A stretch of DNA of 64,000 bases from Bacteroidales bacterium UBA4363 (GCA_002393965.1 DGSL01000026.1:192199-256198); one strand, 5' to 3'. Counted from the stretch's first letter, positions 17,958-27,810 are shown. The notes: a model not told the origin generated them from the sequence alone. Translations and numbers: made by a program.

Positions 17958-18605
17958 TTATAGTTTTCGAATAATAGTAAGGCCATCACGGAGAGGCAGA
18001 ATAACACTCTCAAGGCGTTTGTCTTGATGGATTTTTCTATTGAAGCCTAGCAAAGATAAAGTTTGATTATCAATTTTTCCTCCTCCGTTTTCTACTACAT
18101 GTCCGTCCCATAAGGTATTGTCAGCAAATAGATAGCCCCCTTTGCGAATCATAGGATAGAGAGCATCAAAGTAATCTGAATATTGTCGTTTATCTGCATC
18201 AATAAAAGCCAAATCAAAGAGGGGCTGTTGCTTAATTCTTTCAAGGACGTCAAGGGCATCTCCAGTTAGTTGCACGATCTTTTTCTTATATGGGGAAAGA
18301 GAAAAATAACGAGAGGCAATTTCCCCGAGTTCATCGTCATGGTCAATAGTTATAACAACACCATCGTCTGGAATAGCCTCAGCAAAACATAGTGCGGAAT
18401 ATCCTGTAAAGGTGCCAAGCTCAATGATTCGTTTGGCACCAATCATTTGTGCTAATAGTTTTAATATGCGACCTTGCAGATGTCCGGAGAGCATTCGTGG
18501 ATTGATGGTTTTTACGTGTGTCTCACGATTGAGTTGTTGAAGAAGCTGGGGCTCTTCTTCACTATGACTGCAAATGTATTGCAAAATGAGATCTTCGCGT
18601 TTCAT
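17958..18605 (-). CDS. SAM-dependent O-methyltransferase (catechol-type)
   Basis: A 215-residue class I methyltransferase. The SAM-binding motif is IIELGTFTGYSALCFAEA, with the acidic strand end VITIDHDDELGEIA and the metal-binding/post-motif LAFIDADKRQYSDYFDALY and FADNTLWDGHV. These are hallmarks of the COMT/caffeoyl-CoA group, which uses a divalent cation. The substrate is unknown. It is 27 bases downstream of the M16 peptidase on the same strand. Confidence 0.88.
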   Translation of the reverse strand: MKREDLILQYICSHSEEEPQLLQQLNRETHVKTINPRMLSGHLQGRILKLLAQMIGAKRIIELGTFTGYSALCFAEAIPDDGVVITIDHDDELGEIASRYFSLSPYKKKIVQLTGDALDVLERIKQQPLFDLAFIDADKRQYSDYFDALYPMIRKGGYLFADNTLWDGHVVENGGGKIDNQTLSLLGFNRKIHQDKRLESVILPLRDGLTIIRKL

Positions 18606-18632
18606 TAGTGTTTCTAAAAAATCCGCAATAAA

Positions 18633-19853
18633 TTAATAATATAGAAGAGACGAAAGTTGAGCTTCTTGGAAATACTTATTAGCCGTTTCACACAGTTGTA
18701 TGGGAGAGATATGAGAAAGTTCTTCTTTGATTTCTTCTATAGACTCCATCCGATCTGTATGCAGGAGACTCTTTGCTATATTCAAAGCAAGAAGTTCATG
18801 ATTATCTGTCCCAATGGTCATCTGTCCCAGTAATTGACGTTTGTATCCCGAGAGACGGTGTTCCGCTAATGGTTTTTCTCGGAGATATTTTAACTCATGA
18901 AGGATGAGAGCAGAACAGCGATCAATGGTTTTTCTCTCGGAACCCACGTAGATAGAACAGACGCCGCTATCACTATATGGAACGAAAGACGATTCAATGG
19001 AGTAGGCAAGGCCATTCCTTTCACGCAACAAGAGGTTGAGACGGGAGTTCATACCAGGACCTCCTAAAAGATTATTAAGCAGAAAAAAAGCCCAATAATC
19101 TGGCGATGAGAGATGAGGCGCGTGCGAGCCAATGATTAGGTGGCATTGGTGAGTGGGTTTTCTTTTTTTTAGATGAAAGGGTTTATGAGTTTTTGGAGGA
19201 ATACGTTGTTGAGAACGCAGATTTGCAGGAATAGAACCAAGATATTTTTCAGCACTTTGAAATACTTTTTCCGTCGGAAGGGACGATAGTGAGAAAAATT
19301 CCATTTGGTCCGTATGATATGTGCTTTGAACGAAAGCAAGAGCTTCTTCTGATGTATAATGCAAAAGGACACTGGGATCTCCAAGGATATTGAATCCGAG
19401 TCCGGAACCATGAAACAAGTGATCTTCGAAATGGTCAAATATGAGTTCTGATGGAGAATCATTGTAGGATTGAATTTCTTCTACTATGACATGTTTCTCC
19501 TTTTCGAGTTCCCGTTGAGGAAAGGTTGGGTGAAACACAATGTCTGCAATCAGTTCCAACGCGCGGTCATGATGGGAAGTGAGAACCGTAGCATATAGAA
19601 ATGTCTCTTCTTTAGTAGTATAAGCCTCTAGATTACCACCGACACTCTCAAGTCGATTCAAGATTTGTCCTGCTGTTCGATGAGTCGTTCCTTTGAAAAG
19701 AGTGTGCTCTACAAAATGTGCCATACCACTTTGTTGAGGAAGCTGGTCGCGTGTACCTGTGTTAATGGCAATACCGCAATAGGAAACAGGAAGGTCCATA
19801 CGTGCATGAACAATCCTTATCCCATTCTTTAGACGACTCGTTTCAATTTGCAT
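18633..19853 (-). CDS. M16-family zinc metallopeptidase
   Basis: The active-site motif HFVEHTLFKGT (HxxEH) lies in the N-terminal half, with the third zinc ligand in VIVEEIQSYNDSP. The second, inactive M16 domain contains LLGGPGMNSRLNLLLRERNGLAYS. The 406-residue size fits the short bacterial family related to mitochondrial processing peptidase. The frame opens further upstream (19919), but MQIETSRLKNGIRIV at 19853 is the natural start. No signal peptide is visible. Confidence 0.93.
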   Translation of the reverse strand: MQIETSRLKNGIRIVHARMDLPVSYCGIAINTGTRDQLPQQSGMAHFVEHTLFKGTTHRTAGQILNRLESVGGNLEAYTTKEETFLYATVLTSHHDRALELIADIVFHPTFPQRELEKEKHVIVEEIQSYNDSPSELIFDHFEDHLFHGSGLGFNILGDPSVLLHYTSEEALAFVQSTYHTDQMEFFSLSSLPTEKVFQSAEKYLGSIPANLRSQQRIPPKTHKPFHLKKRKPTHQCHLIIGSHAPHLSSPDYWAFFLLNNLLGGPGMNSRLNLLLRERNGLAYSIESSFVPYSDSGVCSIYVGSERKTIDRCSALILHELKYLREKPLAEHRLSGYKRQLLGQMTIGTDNHELLALNIAKSLLHTDRMESIEEIKEELSHISPIQLCETANKYFQEAQLSSLLYY

Positions 19854-19945
19854 AATACAAAAATCGACAAAAAAGCTTATCTTTGCAAGTTTTCGTATGG
19901 TCTTGCCGATCAGATACATATCATAGAATGAAATAAATTTGTACG

Positions 19946-20686
19946 ATGGAAGAAAAAAAAGTTGAGATAAGAACCGACTTGGGAAATATCAGAGTTAAAC
20001 TCTATAATGAGACTCCAAAACATAGGGATAATTTTCTAAAGTTGGTTAGGGAAGGGTTTTATAAGGACCTTCTTTTTCATCGTGTTATAAAGGACTTTAT
20101 GATACAGGGTGGTGATCCGAAAAGCAAGGGCGCTTCTTCGGAGACAAGCCTTGGGGCTGGAGATGTAGGATACACAATTCCCGCAGAAATGGATGAGACT
20201 TTAATTCACAAAAAGGGAGCTTTAGCTGCCGCACGTACTGGCGATGAGGTCAATCCCAAGCGGGAGTCTTCAGGTTGTCAGTTTTATATTGTCCAGGGAA
20301 AACTCAGTAATGATGCCGAGCTGAACCAGACAGAGAAGTATCAGGAAAACAAGGCGAAGGAACGGCGTTTTAAGGAACTTTGCTTAGAGAGGTCGGAGGA
20401 GATAAGGAACCTGCAAACAACTCGTAATAGAGAAGGTTTGATGAAATTGCAGAGTGAGTTTGAAGATATTCTGGATAAGGAGTTTAAAAACAAAAAATAC
20501 AAATACACAGCAGAGCAGCGGGAAACGTACAAAACAATAGGTGGAACCCCATTCTTGGATCGTGAATACACGGTTTTTGGCGAGGTGATTGATGGATTGG
20601 ATGTTGTGGACAAAATCGCATCGGTTGTGACGGGGAATGCAGATCGCCCGAAAAGTGATTTGAAATTCGAAATAGTGGAGTTGTAA
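19946..20686 (+). CDS. Cyclophilin-type peptidyl-prolyl isomerase
   Basis: The protein catalyses proline isomerisation. The cyclophilin core is clear (LLFHRVIKDFMIQGGDP; GCQFYIVQGK; GGTPFLDREYTVFGEV). A charged insertion of about 50 residues (about 130-180, rich in E, K and R) separates the core strands, a variant seen in Bacteroidetes. No signal peptide, so it is presumably cytoplasmic. The sequence TAAATTTG lies just before the start codon. Confidence 0.93.
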   Translation: MEEKKVEIRTDLGNIRVKLYNETPKHRDNFLKLVREGFYKDLLFHRVIKDFMIQGGDPKSKGASSETSLGAGDVGYTIPAEMDETLIHKKGALAAARTGDEVNPKRESSGCQFYIVQGKLSNDAELNQTEKYQENKAKERRFKELCLERSEEIRNLQTTRNREGLMKLQSEFEDILDKEFKNKKYKYTAEQRETYKTIGGTPFLDREYTVFGEVIDGLDVVDKIASVVTGNADRPKSDLKFEIVEL

Positions 20687-20707
20687 TTATAGTCTTATAA
20701 CCATAAG

Positions 20708-21388
20708 ATGAGGATAGACATCATCAGTGTTATTCCTGAACTCTTCGAGGGTTTTTTTTCTCATAGTATTATGAGACGAGCTCAAGAGAAAGGATTGGCG
20801 GAGATTGTAGTTCACAATTTACGGGAATATTCCGTAAAGCAGACAGGGCGTGTTGATGATTATCCATTTGGTGGCGGTGCTGGCATGGTGATGCAGATTG
20901 AACCTATTGATCGAATTATTTCCATGCTAAAAAAAGAACGAAACTACGACGAGGTGATTTTCACTTCTCCAGATGGTGAGTTGTTTGGACAACCAATGGC
21001 AAATGAATTATCTCTAAAAAAAAACTTGATGATTCTCTGTGGCCATTACAAAGGAGTAGACTATCGTGTTCGTGAACATCTCATCACAAAGGAAATATCT
21101 ATTGGAGATTATGTTCTTACGGGCGGGGAAATACCGGCTGCAGCGATAGCGGATGCAGTAGTACGCCTGCTCCCCGGAGTCATAGGAGATGAGCAGAGTG
21201 CATTGTCTGACTCGTTTCAAGATGGGTTGTTGGATGCTCCGGTTTTTACGCGCCCAGCAGACTACAAGGGCTGGAAAGTTCCGGATGTCTTGCTTTCGGG
21301 ACATCAGAAAAATATTGCTGATTGGACTCTTTCTCAACAAATAGAACGAACAAGGCGATTACGCCCAGATTTATTAGAAGGGAAATAA
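20708..21388 (+). CDS. trmD: tRNA (guanine-37-N1)-methyltransferase
   Basis: TrmD methylates G37 next to the anticodon and prevents +1 frameshifting. The 226-residue protein shows the SPOUT trefoil-knot motifs [15 protein letters not shown] and [20 protein letters not shown]. It begins [16 protein letters not shown], the standard N-terminus. It lies 21 bases after the cyclophilin gene and 20 before argC, so the three may form one operon. Confidence 0.97.
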   Translation: MRIDIISVIPELFEGFFSHSIMRRAQEKGLAEIVVHNLREYSVKQTGRVDDYPFGGGAGMVMQIEPIDRIISMLKKERNYDEVIFTSPDGELFGQPMANELSLKKNLMILCGHYKGVDYRVREHLITKEISIGDYVLTGGEIPAAAIADAVVRLLPGVIGDEQSALSDSFQDGLLDAPVFTRPADYKGWKVPDVLLSGHQKNIADWTLSQQIERTRRLRPDLLEGK

Positions 21389-21408
21389 TACATTTAACAA
21401 GATAAGAT

Positions 21409-22377
21409 ATGATTAAAGTCGGGGTTATCGGAGGGGCTGGATATACAGGAGGAGAATTGCTACGTCTGCTCCTCAACCATCCTGAAACAAAAATTGTGTT
21501 TGTCAATTCGTCTTCGAATGCAGGCAACCTTCTGAGTGATGTGCATGAAGGACTTCTTGGAGAGACGGATTTGCGCTTTACGGATCAATTGCCGTTTGGC
21601 GATATTGACGTGCTTTTTTCATGTTTGGGACATGGAGATACAAAGAACTTTTTGGAGAATCATGAAGTGCCTTCCAAGTTAAGAATTGTTGATTTTACAC
21701 AGGATTTTCGAATAAAGGCACAGGACAACGATTTCGTATATGGACTTCCTGAACTTAACCGTGAGTCAATCAAAAAAGCGATTCACGTAGCGAATCCCGG
21801 GTGCTTTGCGACTGCCATTCAATTAGGATTACTGCCTCTTGCAAAGGCTGGCCTACTTACCCATAGTATCAACACAACTGCCATTACGGGTTCTACTGGT
21901 GCTGGGGTTAAGCCCAAGTCGACATCTCATTTTTCTTGGAGAACAGATAACATATCTGTGTATAAGGCCTTTGAACATCAACATTTACACGAAATACGAC
22001 AGTCTTTGGGGCAGTTACAGCCAGAGTTCGCAACAGAATTAAATTTTATTCCTGTACGAGGTGACTTTGCAAGAGGCATTTTTGCATCGACTTATATGAA
22101 CAGCAAGTTGACCATAGAGGAAGCTACTGAACTTTACAGGGAGTTTTATAAGGACGCTGTCTTTACGCATGTTGTAGATCGAGATATTGACTTGAAGCAA
22201 GTAATAAATACAAACAAGTGTCTTATTTCGTTGCAAAAGCACGGGAATAAGTTACTTGTTCTCTCGGTAATTGACAACTTGCTTAAGGGAGCTGCAGGAC
22301 AAGCGCTTCAAAACATGAATATCATGTTTGGTCTGGACGAAAGAGCAGGTCTGCAATTAAAACCTTCGGCATTTTAG
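21409..22377 (+). CDS. argC: N-acetyl- or N-succinyl-gamma-glutamyl-phosphate reductase
   Basis: ArgC reduces the acyl phosphate made by ArgB to the semialdehyde in arginine synthesis. The Rossmann start VGVIGGAGYTGGELLRLL and the catalytic-cysteine motif HVANPGCFATAIQLG are present; the C-terminus ends GLDERAGLQLKPSAF as usual, so the gene is complete at 322 residues. It is about 35 kb from the argE-argB-argF' cluster. Its stop codon overlaps by four bases the end of a foreign-looking convergent frame. Confidence 0.95.
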   Translation: MIKVGVIGGAGYTGGELLRLLLNHPETKIVFVNSSSNAGNLLSDVHEGLLGETDLRFTDQLPFGDIDVLFSCLGHGDTKNFLENHEVPSKLRIVDFTQDFRIKAQDNDFVYGLPELNRESIKKAIHVANPGCFATAIQLGLLPLAKAGLLTHSINTTAITGSTGAGVKPKSTSHFSWRTDNISVYKAFEHQHLHEIRQSLGQLQPEFATELNFIPVRGDFARGIFASTYMNSKLTIEEATELYREFYKDAVFTHVVDRDIDLKQVINTNKCLISLQKHGNKLLVLSVIDNLLKGAAGQALQNMNIMFGLDERAGLQLKPSAF

Positions 22378-23225
22378 GCAAAGAATATCGCAGAAACTTT
22401 CATCTGACCGTTCATTGCTTCGATTGCCATGCGTCGTATGTTGAGGTTTTCCTTGTGCGACTCCGCCAGTTTGTCCAGGGCCAGGAGTTGTTGCTCGAAC
22501 AGGGAACGGCCTGATCCTTCTTCTTCGCGTTCGCTGAATCGGATGCCGTTTCCATCGTACTTCCCGTCGAAGTCCCACACGCTCTTCTCATCCGTTTCTA
22601 TCGGTACCCTCGCCGTTATCACGCCGTTCTTCAGACTCACATCCTCGAAGTATCGCTCAACCTCTCTCACATACTCCCTCGTCGGAAGGTTGTTCTGCCA
22701 GCTGTCGCTCTTCGTCTGTCGGCCATTGCCGCTCTTGTCGCCCTCATACACCGAAAAATATGCCGTGCCTTCCGGCTTTATCGCCTTCGCCGCTTGAAGG
22801 ATCACGTTCGCCCTCGACTCCTCCGTGTCTATCACGTTCAGCACGTTGTTCACCATTGCCGTGTCAGCTTTCTCCTTCCTCATGCGCTCTGCCACTTTCC
22901 TGTCATGTTCCTCCTTCACGGCTTTCCAGGACTCGAGTTCTGCCTTCGCCTCCTCATACGCCTTGCGGGCTTTCTCCAATGCCTTCTCCGCTTTTTCTTC
23001 TTTTCCTATCGGTGCATCGTCGAATGCCTGCTGTGCTTTCTGCAGTGCTTTCTGTGTCTTGTCGAGTTCGCCGGTGCGGTCGCGCAGCGTGACGTCGATT
23101 TTGTGTCCTGTCTTTTCGCCGTATCTGTCGGAGATCTGCCGGTATCTTGCCGTTGGCGTGTCGGCAGGAGTCTCTGCTAGTTGTGGCGCAGGAGCCTGTT
23201 CAGTCTGGATGTCGTCCTGCGGCAT
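22374..23225 (-). pseudogene. Orphan fragment resembling a phage/ICE polyvalent protein
   Basis: This 283-residue frame is convergent with argC and overlaps its stop. Residues about 45-125 are a long charged coiled coil; residues about 130-210 (NNVLNVIDTEESRANVILQA; TAYFSVYEGDKSGNGRQTKS) recall a methyltransferase-like module, followed by a GIRFSE segment of the kind that separates modules in very large polyvalent proteins of Bacteroidales phages and conjugative elements. No other mobile-element gene is near. Base composition is richer in G+C than argC and nrdD on either side. I infer a remnant of a larger gene; family assignment is tentative and it might still be expressed. Confidence 0.5.
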
Positions 23226-23661
23226 GGAGGTCGGGGATTCCTAATGGCATATTTAATTTAAAGATAATTCCCCATGTGGAACTTCATTAATACAGGAAGA
23301 ATAATGTCTTGTTCCACAAATAGACGAAGGAGTAAGGATAAGGGTAGTTGATGTCTTTTTCTGTAGAATAAAGTTTTCTCATGCGAAGAGAGAAGTGTCT
23401 GAAAAATTCAAGTATTCTCCTCGCATAAGAGAGCTCTTCTCGTATTATCATGGAAGTAATCCGAATTCCCCATGAGAAATTGTCTGAAAATCAACAATGT
23501 TAAACTTTTTGTGGAACAAAATTGAAAAGGTCGATTTTTAAATAGTTGATAATCAGTCATATTTACATTTTTTAAGAAAACTTTTGCGGCAAAAAAGACA
23601 GAAATGTTTTCGTAAAATATATCTTTGTTTTCGCTATTTTTAAATCAAAATTGGTACGACT
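23226..23661. promoter_or_regulatory. nrdD upstream region with inverted repeats and a -7 element
   Basis: No gene is seen in these 436 bases. TTGTTCCACAA (23309-23319) and TTTTGTGGAACAAAA (23507-23521) are the same dyad in opposite orientations, 198 bases apart. A -7 element TATCTTTG lies at 23620-23627, placing transcription about 30 bases before the nrdD start; a clear -33 box is missing. The dyads are candidate operators for an anaerobic or ribonucleotide-reductase regulator. Confidence 0.45.
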
Positions 23662-25884
23662 ATGATACAGACCGTAATCAAAAGAGATGGTAGAATCGTT
23701 GGGTTCAATGAAGAAAAAATCCGAGCTGCCATACGTAAAGCCATGCTTAGTACTCCAGTGGGAGAGGATGTCGCCTTGTTAAATCAGATCGCAGACCGTA
23801 TTTCGTATAGAGGAAAGGATCAGATGAGTGTTGAAGAGATTCAAGACCAAGTTGAGATTGAATTGATGAATAGCGAGCGAAAAGATGTAGCAAAACGTTA
23901 TATTGCATATCGAGATCAAAGGTCTATTGCGCGTCGTAGCAAGACGCATGAGATGTTTTTGGATATAATAGCAGCAAAGAGTAACGACATAACGAGGGAG
24001 AATGCAAATATGAATGCAGATACTCCGGCAGGTATGATGATGAAGTTTGCTAGCGAATCGACCAAACCATTTGTTGATGACTATCTGCTTTCCCCGGAGG
24101 TGCGCGAAGCGGTACGCCATAATTATTTGCACATTCATGACAAAGATTATTATCCAACAAAATCGCTTACATGCGTGCAACATCCGATGGATAAGATTCT
24201 AAGTGATGGGTTAGTTGCGGGGCACGGTGCTAGTCGCCCAGCGAAGCGAATTGAGACGGCTAGTATAATGGGATGTATATCAATGGAAACAGCCCAAAAC
24301 GAAATGCATGGAGGACAGGCGATACCTGCTTTCGATTTCTATCTTGCACCATTTGTTCGTAAGAGTTACATAGAAGAGGTAAAGAAGTTGGAAGAAATTT
24401 CCGGAGAGGATTATAGTGACTTGTATGAATCGGACATTGATGAGTATATCAAAAAAGACTTAAAGGGATTGGCGGGCAAGGAGCGAGCTCGTCAGCATGC
24501 TATCAACCAAACAGTTGGGCGTGTACACCAGTCAATGGAGGCGTTTATTCATAATATGAATACCATTCATAGTAGAGGAGGTAATCAAGTTGTATTCAGT
24601 TCTATCAATTATGGAACAGATACTTCGGCAGAGGGACGTTGTATTATACGAGAGATCCTTTTATCTACTTATGATGGGGTTGGCAATAGTGAAACGGCAA
24701 TATTCCCAATACAAATATGGAAGAAAAAGCGGGGGGTAAATTATTTGCCGGAAGACAAGAATTACGACCTTTATTGTCTTGCTTGCAAGGTTACTGCTCG
24801 TCGCTTCTTCCCTAATTTCTTAAATCTTGACGCCACCTATAACCAACATGAGTTGTGGAAAGCAGACGACCCTAAACGCTATAGATATGAAGTCGCAACA
24901 ATGGGGTGTCGTACACGTGTCTTTGAAAACCGATTCGGAGAAAAAACATCAATTGGACGTGGTAATATCTCCTTTTCGACAATCAATATCGTGAGACTTG
25001 CCATAGAATGTATGGATGAACAAAATCAGGAGAGTCGTATTAACAAGTTCTTTGCAAAACTTGATAATATGCTTGAGATTACCGCAAAACAGTTGGATGA
25101 ACGTTTCCAATTTCAGAAAACCGCCCTTGCAAAGCAGTTCCCTCTCTTGATGTCTTCTCTTTGGGTTGGCAGTGAGAAGCTTAAGCCGAATGACACAATC
25201 GAAAGTGTTATTAATCAAGGAACTCTTGGAATTGGCTTTATTGGCTTGGCAGAATGCCTTATTGCCTTGACTGGGAAACATCATGGCGAAAGCGAGGAGG
25301 CTCAGAAATTGGGACTGCGTATTATTTCATACATGAGAGAGCGAATCAACGATTTTTGCGAGAAATACCATCATAATTATAGTGTATTGGCAACTCCTGC
25401 AGAAGGTTTAAGTGGTAAGTTCACACGAATAGACAAGAAAGATTTTGGAGAAATAAAGGGAGTAACGGACAAGGATTATTACACAAACTCAAACCATGTA
25501 CCTGTTTATTATAAGTGTAGCGCAAAACACAAGGCGGAAGTAGAGGCCCCTTACCATGAATTGACAAGAGGAGGTCATATATTCTACGTCGAAATTGATG
25601 GAGATGCAACACATAATCCAGACGCGGTGATGAATATTGTTGATTTGATTGACCGTTACAATATGGGGTACGGTTCTGTGAACCACAATAGAAATCGCTG
25701 CATGGATTGTGGTTATGAGAATGCAGAAAAGGATCTCGTAGAATGCCCAAAATGCGGAAGCACCCATATTGATAAGTTGCAACGTATTACGGGATATCTG
25801 GTAGGAACGACAGATCGCTGGAATCGTGGTAAGTTGGCTGAATTACATGACCGTGTTACACATGGTCTGAATCTGAAAAAATAG
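23662..25884 (+). CDS. nrdD: Anaerobic ribonucleoside-triphosphate reductase
   Basis: This glycyl-radical enzyme makes dNTPs from NTPs without oxygen. The N-terminus is an ATP-cone allosteric domain (VIKRDGRIVGFNEEKIRAAI); the catalytic barrel follows; the C-terminus has a four-cysteine zinc site (CMDCGYENAEKDLVECPKC) and the glycyl-radical loop RITGYLVGT. At 740 residues it is complete. Its activase gene nrdG lies 106 bases downstream, beyond a hairpin. Confidence 0.97.
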   Translation: MIQTVIKRDGRIVGFNEEKIRAAIRKAMLSTPVGEDVALLNQIADRISYRGKDQMSVEEIQDQVEIELMNSERKDVAKRYIAYRDQRSIARRSKTHEMFLDIIAAKSNDITRENANMNADTPAGMMMKFASESTKPFVDDYLLSPEVREAVRHNYLHIHDKDYYPTKSLTCVQHPMDKILSDGLVAGHGASRPAKRIETASIMGCISMETAQNEMHGGQAIPAFDFYLAPFVRKSYIEEVKKLEEISGEDYSDLYESDIDEYIKKDLKGLAGKERARQHAINQTVGRVHQSMEAFIHNMNTIHSRGGNQVVFSSINYGTDTSAEGRCIIREILLSTYDGVGNSETAIFPIQIWKKKRGVNYLPEDKNYDLYCLACKVTARRFFPNFLNLDATYNQHELWKADDPKRYRYEVATMGCRTRVFENRFGEKTSIGRGNISFSTINIVRLAIECMDEQNQESRINKFFAKLDNMLEITAKQLDERFQFQKTALAKQFPLLMSSLWVGSEKLKPNDTIESVINQGTLGIGFIGLAECLIALTGKHHGESEEAQKLGLRIISYMRERINDFCEKYHHNYSVLATPAEGLSGKFTRIDKKDFGEIKGVTDKDYYTNSNHVPVYYKCSAKHKAEVEAPYHELTRGGHIFYVEIDGDATHNPDAVMNIVDLIDRYNMGYGSVNHNRNRCMDCGYENAEKDLVECPKCGSTHIDKLQRITGYLVGTTDRWNRGKLAELHDRVTHGLNLKK

Positions 25885-25936
25885 GTAAAGGTGAGCAAAC
25901 TTACAAGATCAATAGCATACTTAAAAATCGAGGGGG

Positions 25937-25968
25937 AGCCGGTTCATTATAGAATCGGCTTTCTTCTG
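25937..25968 (+). terminator. Hairpin between nrdD and nrdG
   Basis: AGCCGGTTC (25937-25945) pairs with GAATCGGCT (25952-25960) with one wobble, followed by a pyrimidine-rich run. It could terminate most nrdD transcripts and keep nrdG expression lower. Confidence 0.65.
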
Positions 25969-25990
25969 TAGTTTTATGGAGGGAAATAAA

Positions 25991-26524
25991 ATGACCGACG
26001 CGACAAAAGAATCATATATTCGTGTAATAGACATTGTGGATGATACAACCGTTGATGGTCCGGGTTTTCGTATCTCTATTTATTGTGCTGGGTGTAAGAA
26101 TCATTGTCCAGGGTGTCATAATCCTGAAACTTGGGATGAACAGGCGGGACGAGATGTTTTAGTTTCTGAATTATTTGATCACATTATTTCTGATGAGTTT
26201 GCTAATGTTACGTTTTCGGGAGGAGACCCATTCTTGCATCCAGAAGGTTTCGCGGCACTTGCAAAACGCATAAAAAAAGAAACGAAGAAAACAATTTGGT
26301 GCTATACAGGCTATCTTTTTGAGAATTTAACGAAAAGACCGGAGGCGAGAGAGTTGTTAGAGCATTTGGACGTCTTAGTGGACGGACCCTTTCATGAGGA
26401 AGAAAAAGATGATGACTTGCTTTTCCGAGGGAGTCGAAATCAGCGTCTGATCGATGTCCAGGCTTCATTGAGAGCAGGTTCTGTCGTCCTTTTTGATTAC
26501 AATCCCCTTAAAGGACTAAAATAA
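25991..26524 (+). CDS. nrdG: Anaerobic ribonucleotide reductase-activating protein
   Basis: A radical-SAM activase that installs the glycyl radical on NrdD. The cluster motif is C35-x3-C39-x2-C42 (CKNHCPGC), with TVDGPGFRISIYCAGC before it and the SAM-contact motif NVTFSGGDPFLHPEG after. An ATG at 25976 is in frame, but GGAGGG just upstream of the ATG at 25991 acts as a better ribosome-binding site, giving 177 residues. It acts on the upstream nrdD product. Confidence 0.95.
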   Translation: MTDATKESYIRVIDIVDDTTVDGPGFRISIYCAGCKNHCPGCHNPETWDEQAGRDVLVSELFDHIISDEFANVTFSGGDPFLHPEGFAALAKRIKKETKKTIWCYTGYLFENLTKRPEARELLEHLDVLVDGPFHEEEKDDDLLFRGSRNQRLIDVQASLRAGSVVLFDYNPLKGLK

Positions 26525-26745
26525 AAGATGGCAGTAGGACGGAAGGGAATTCGCAGAAAGGGAGGATCCTGGTTTTTCTATTTTGAGGGTGATTGCGAAT
26601 AAATAGTAAAAAAAGCAGTAAAATAATCGAGATGACAGAACGATTGTTGGTAAGAAAAGCTTATGCCTTTGTTTTTGCAACACGATCTTTCAACTATGAA
26701 TAAAAAACAGGGTTCTTTCATCGTTTAGTTGATCCTGACTATATA

Positions 26746-26776
26746 TTTGCTAGACCAGCAATAATCTGTATCTTTG
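26746..26776 (+). promoter_or_regulatory. Promoter P1 for the polyprenyl synthase gene
   Basis: TTTG (26746-26749), exactly 19 bases, then TATCTTTG (26769-26776). This is a full match to the Bacteroidetes pattern. The stretch 26525-26745 upstream shows no gene. Confidence 0.7.
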
Positions 26777-26803
26777 TTCCCCCTTTTTCTTCTATTATCT
26801 TTG
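26773..26803 (+). promoter_or_regulatory. Overlapping promoter P2 for the polyprenyl synthase gene
   Basis: The TTTG inside P1's -7 box (26773-26776) is itself 19 bases from a second TATCTTTG (26796-26803). Transcription from P2 would start near 26808, almost at the start codon. Confidence 0.5.
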
Positions 26804-26820
26804 AGATGGAAGATTACGCA

Positions 26821-27810
26821 ATGGCAGGAACACTCGAACAGATAATTAAGCCAGTTCAAGACGAATTTAGTCGTTTTGAGGAGATGTATAACGATGCGTT
26901 CTCAACGTCGAATGCAGTCCTGAAAATGGTCTACCTGCAATTAAAGGAGGCAAAAGGGAAGCAGATTCGACCTATAATGGCTCTTTTGGCGGCGAAGGCG
27001 ATGGGCGGTGTTTCCGATAAATCTTTTGACGTTGTCCTGGTCCTTGAAATGCTTCATAATGCAAGCCTCCTTCATGACGATGTAATTGATGAAGCGGATA
27101 TAAGGCGAGGGGCTCCTTCCGTAAACAAGACTTTTGGTAATAAAACAGCCATTTTGTCTGGAGATTATTTGTTAGCTCAGGCTTTTGGCCACCTAGCCGA
27201 CATTAGTGAACCACGTATCATCACAGCACTTTCTCAACTTGGAAAAGACTTGAGTGAAGGGGAAATTTTGGAGATGGTTGTTTCGATTCAATCTTTAAAA
27301 GATGAATCCAAATATTTGGAAGTAATTTACAAGAAAACCGCCGTTCTTTTTGCTACTAGTTTATATGTGGGAGCTTTGTCTTCAGGAAATGTGTCGGAAG
27401 ATGAAGCTCAAAGGATGAGAGAGTTCGGTAATAAGTTAGGAATGTGTTTTCAGATCAAGGATGATATTTTTGACTACCAGTCGGATAGTAAAATTATCGG
27501 GAAACCTGTAGGAGCTGATATCCGAGAGAAGAAGATAACCCTGCCGTTGATATACGCCTACCGTAATGCCTCGAAAGAGGAGAAGAGAGAGGCAGAACGT
27601 CGTTTGCAGACTTCGGAATCGGTTCTGAACGATGTTGATGTAGAGTTTTTCTTGCGTTTTGTCCATGCAAATAAGGGAATTCAAGGCGCAGAAGAAAGAA
27701 TGGATGTTTTTCGCAAGGAGGCAGAACGACTGTTGGATTCTTTCCCCCCATCAGATTACATAGAGGCGCTAAGGTCTATTTCGCATTTTATTACTGATCG
27801 TAAGAAATAG
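26821..27810 (+). CDS. All-trans polyprenyl diphosphate synthase
   Basis: The protein condenses isopentenyl diphosphate units to a long prenyl chain, most likely the menaquinone side chain. The first Asp-rich motif is LLHDDVIDEADIRRG, the second FQIKDDIFDY; KGKQIRPIMALLA is the substrate-binding region. From the ATG at 26821 it is 329 residues; an ATG at 26806 in frame is possible, but promoter P2 would start transcription there. It complements the men operon at 48-55 kb. Chain length cannot be read reliably. Confidence 0.92.
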   Translation: MAGTLEQIIKPVQDEFSRFEEMYNDAFSTSNAVLKMVYLQLKEAKGKQIRPIMALLAAKAMGGVSDKSFDVVLVLEMLHNASLLHDDVIDEADIRRGAPSVNKTFGNKTAILSGDYLLAQAFGHLADISEPRIITALSQLGKDLSEGEILEMVVSIQSLKDESKYLEVIYKKTAVLFATSLYVGALSSGNVSEDEAQRMREFGNKLGMCFQIKDDIFDYQSDSKIIGKPVGADIREKKITLPLIYAYRNASKEEKREAERRLQTSESVLNDVDVEFFLRFVHANKGIQGAEERMDVFRKEAERLLDSFPPSDYIEALRSISHFITDRKK

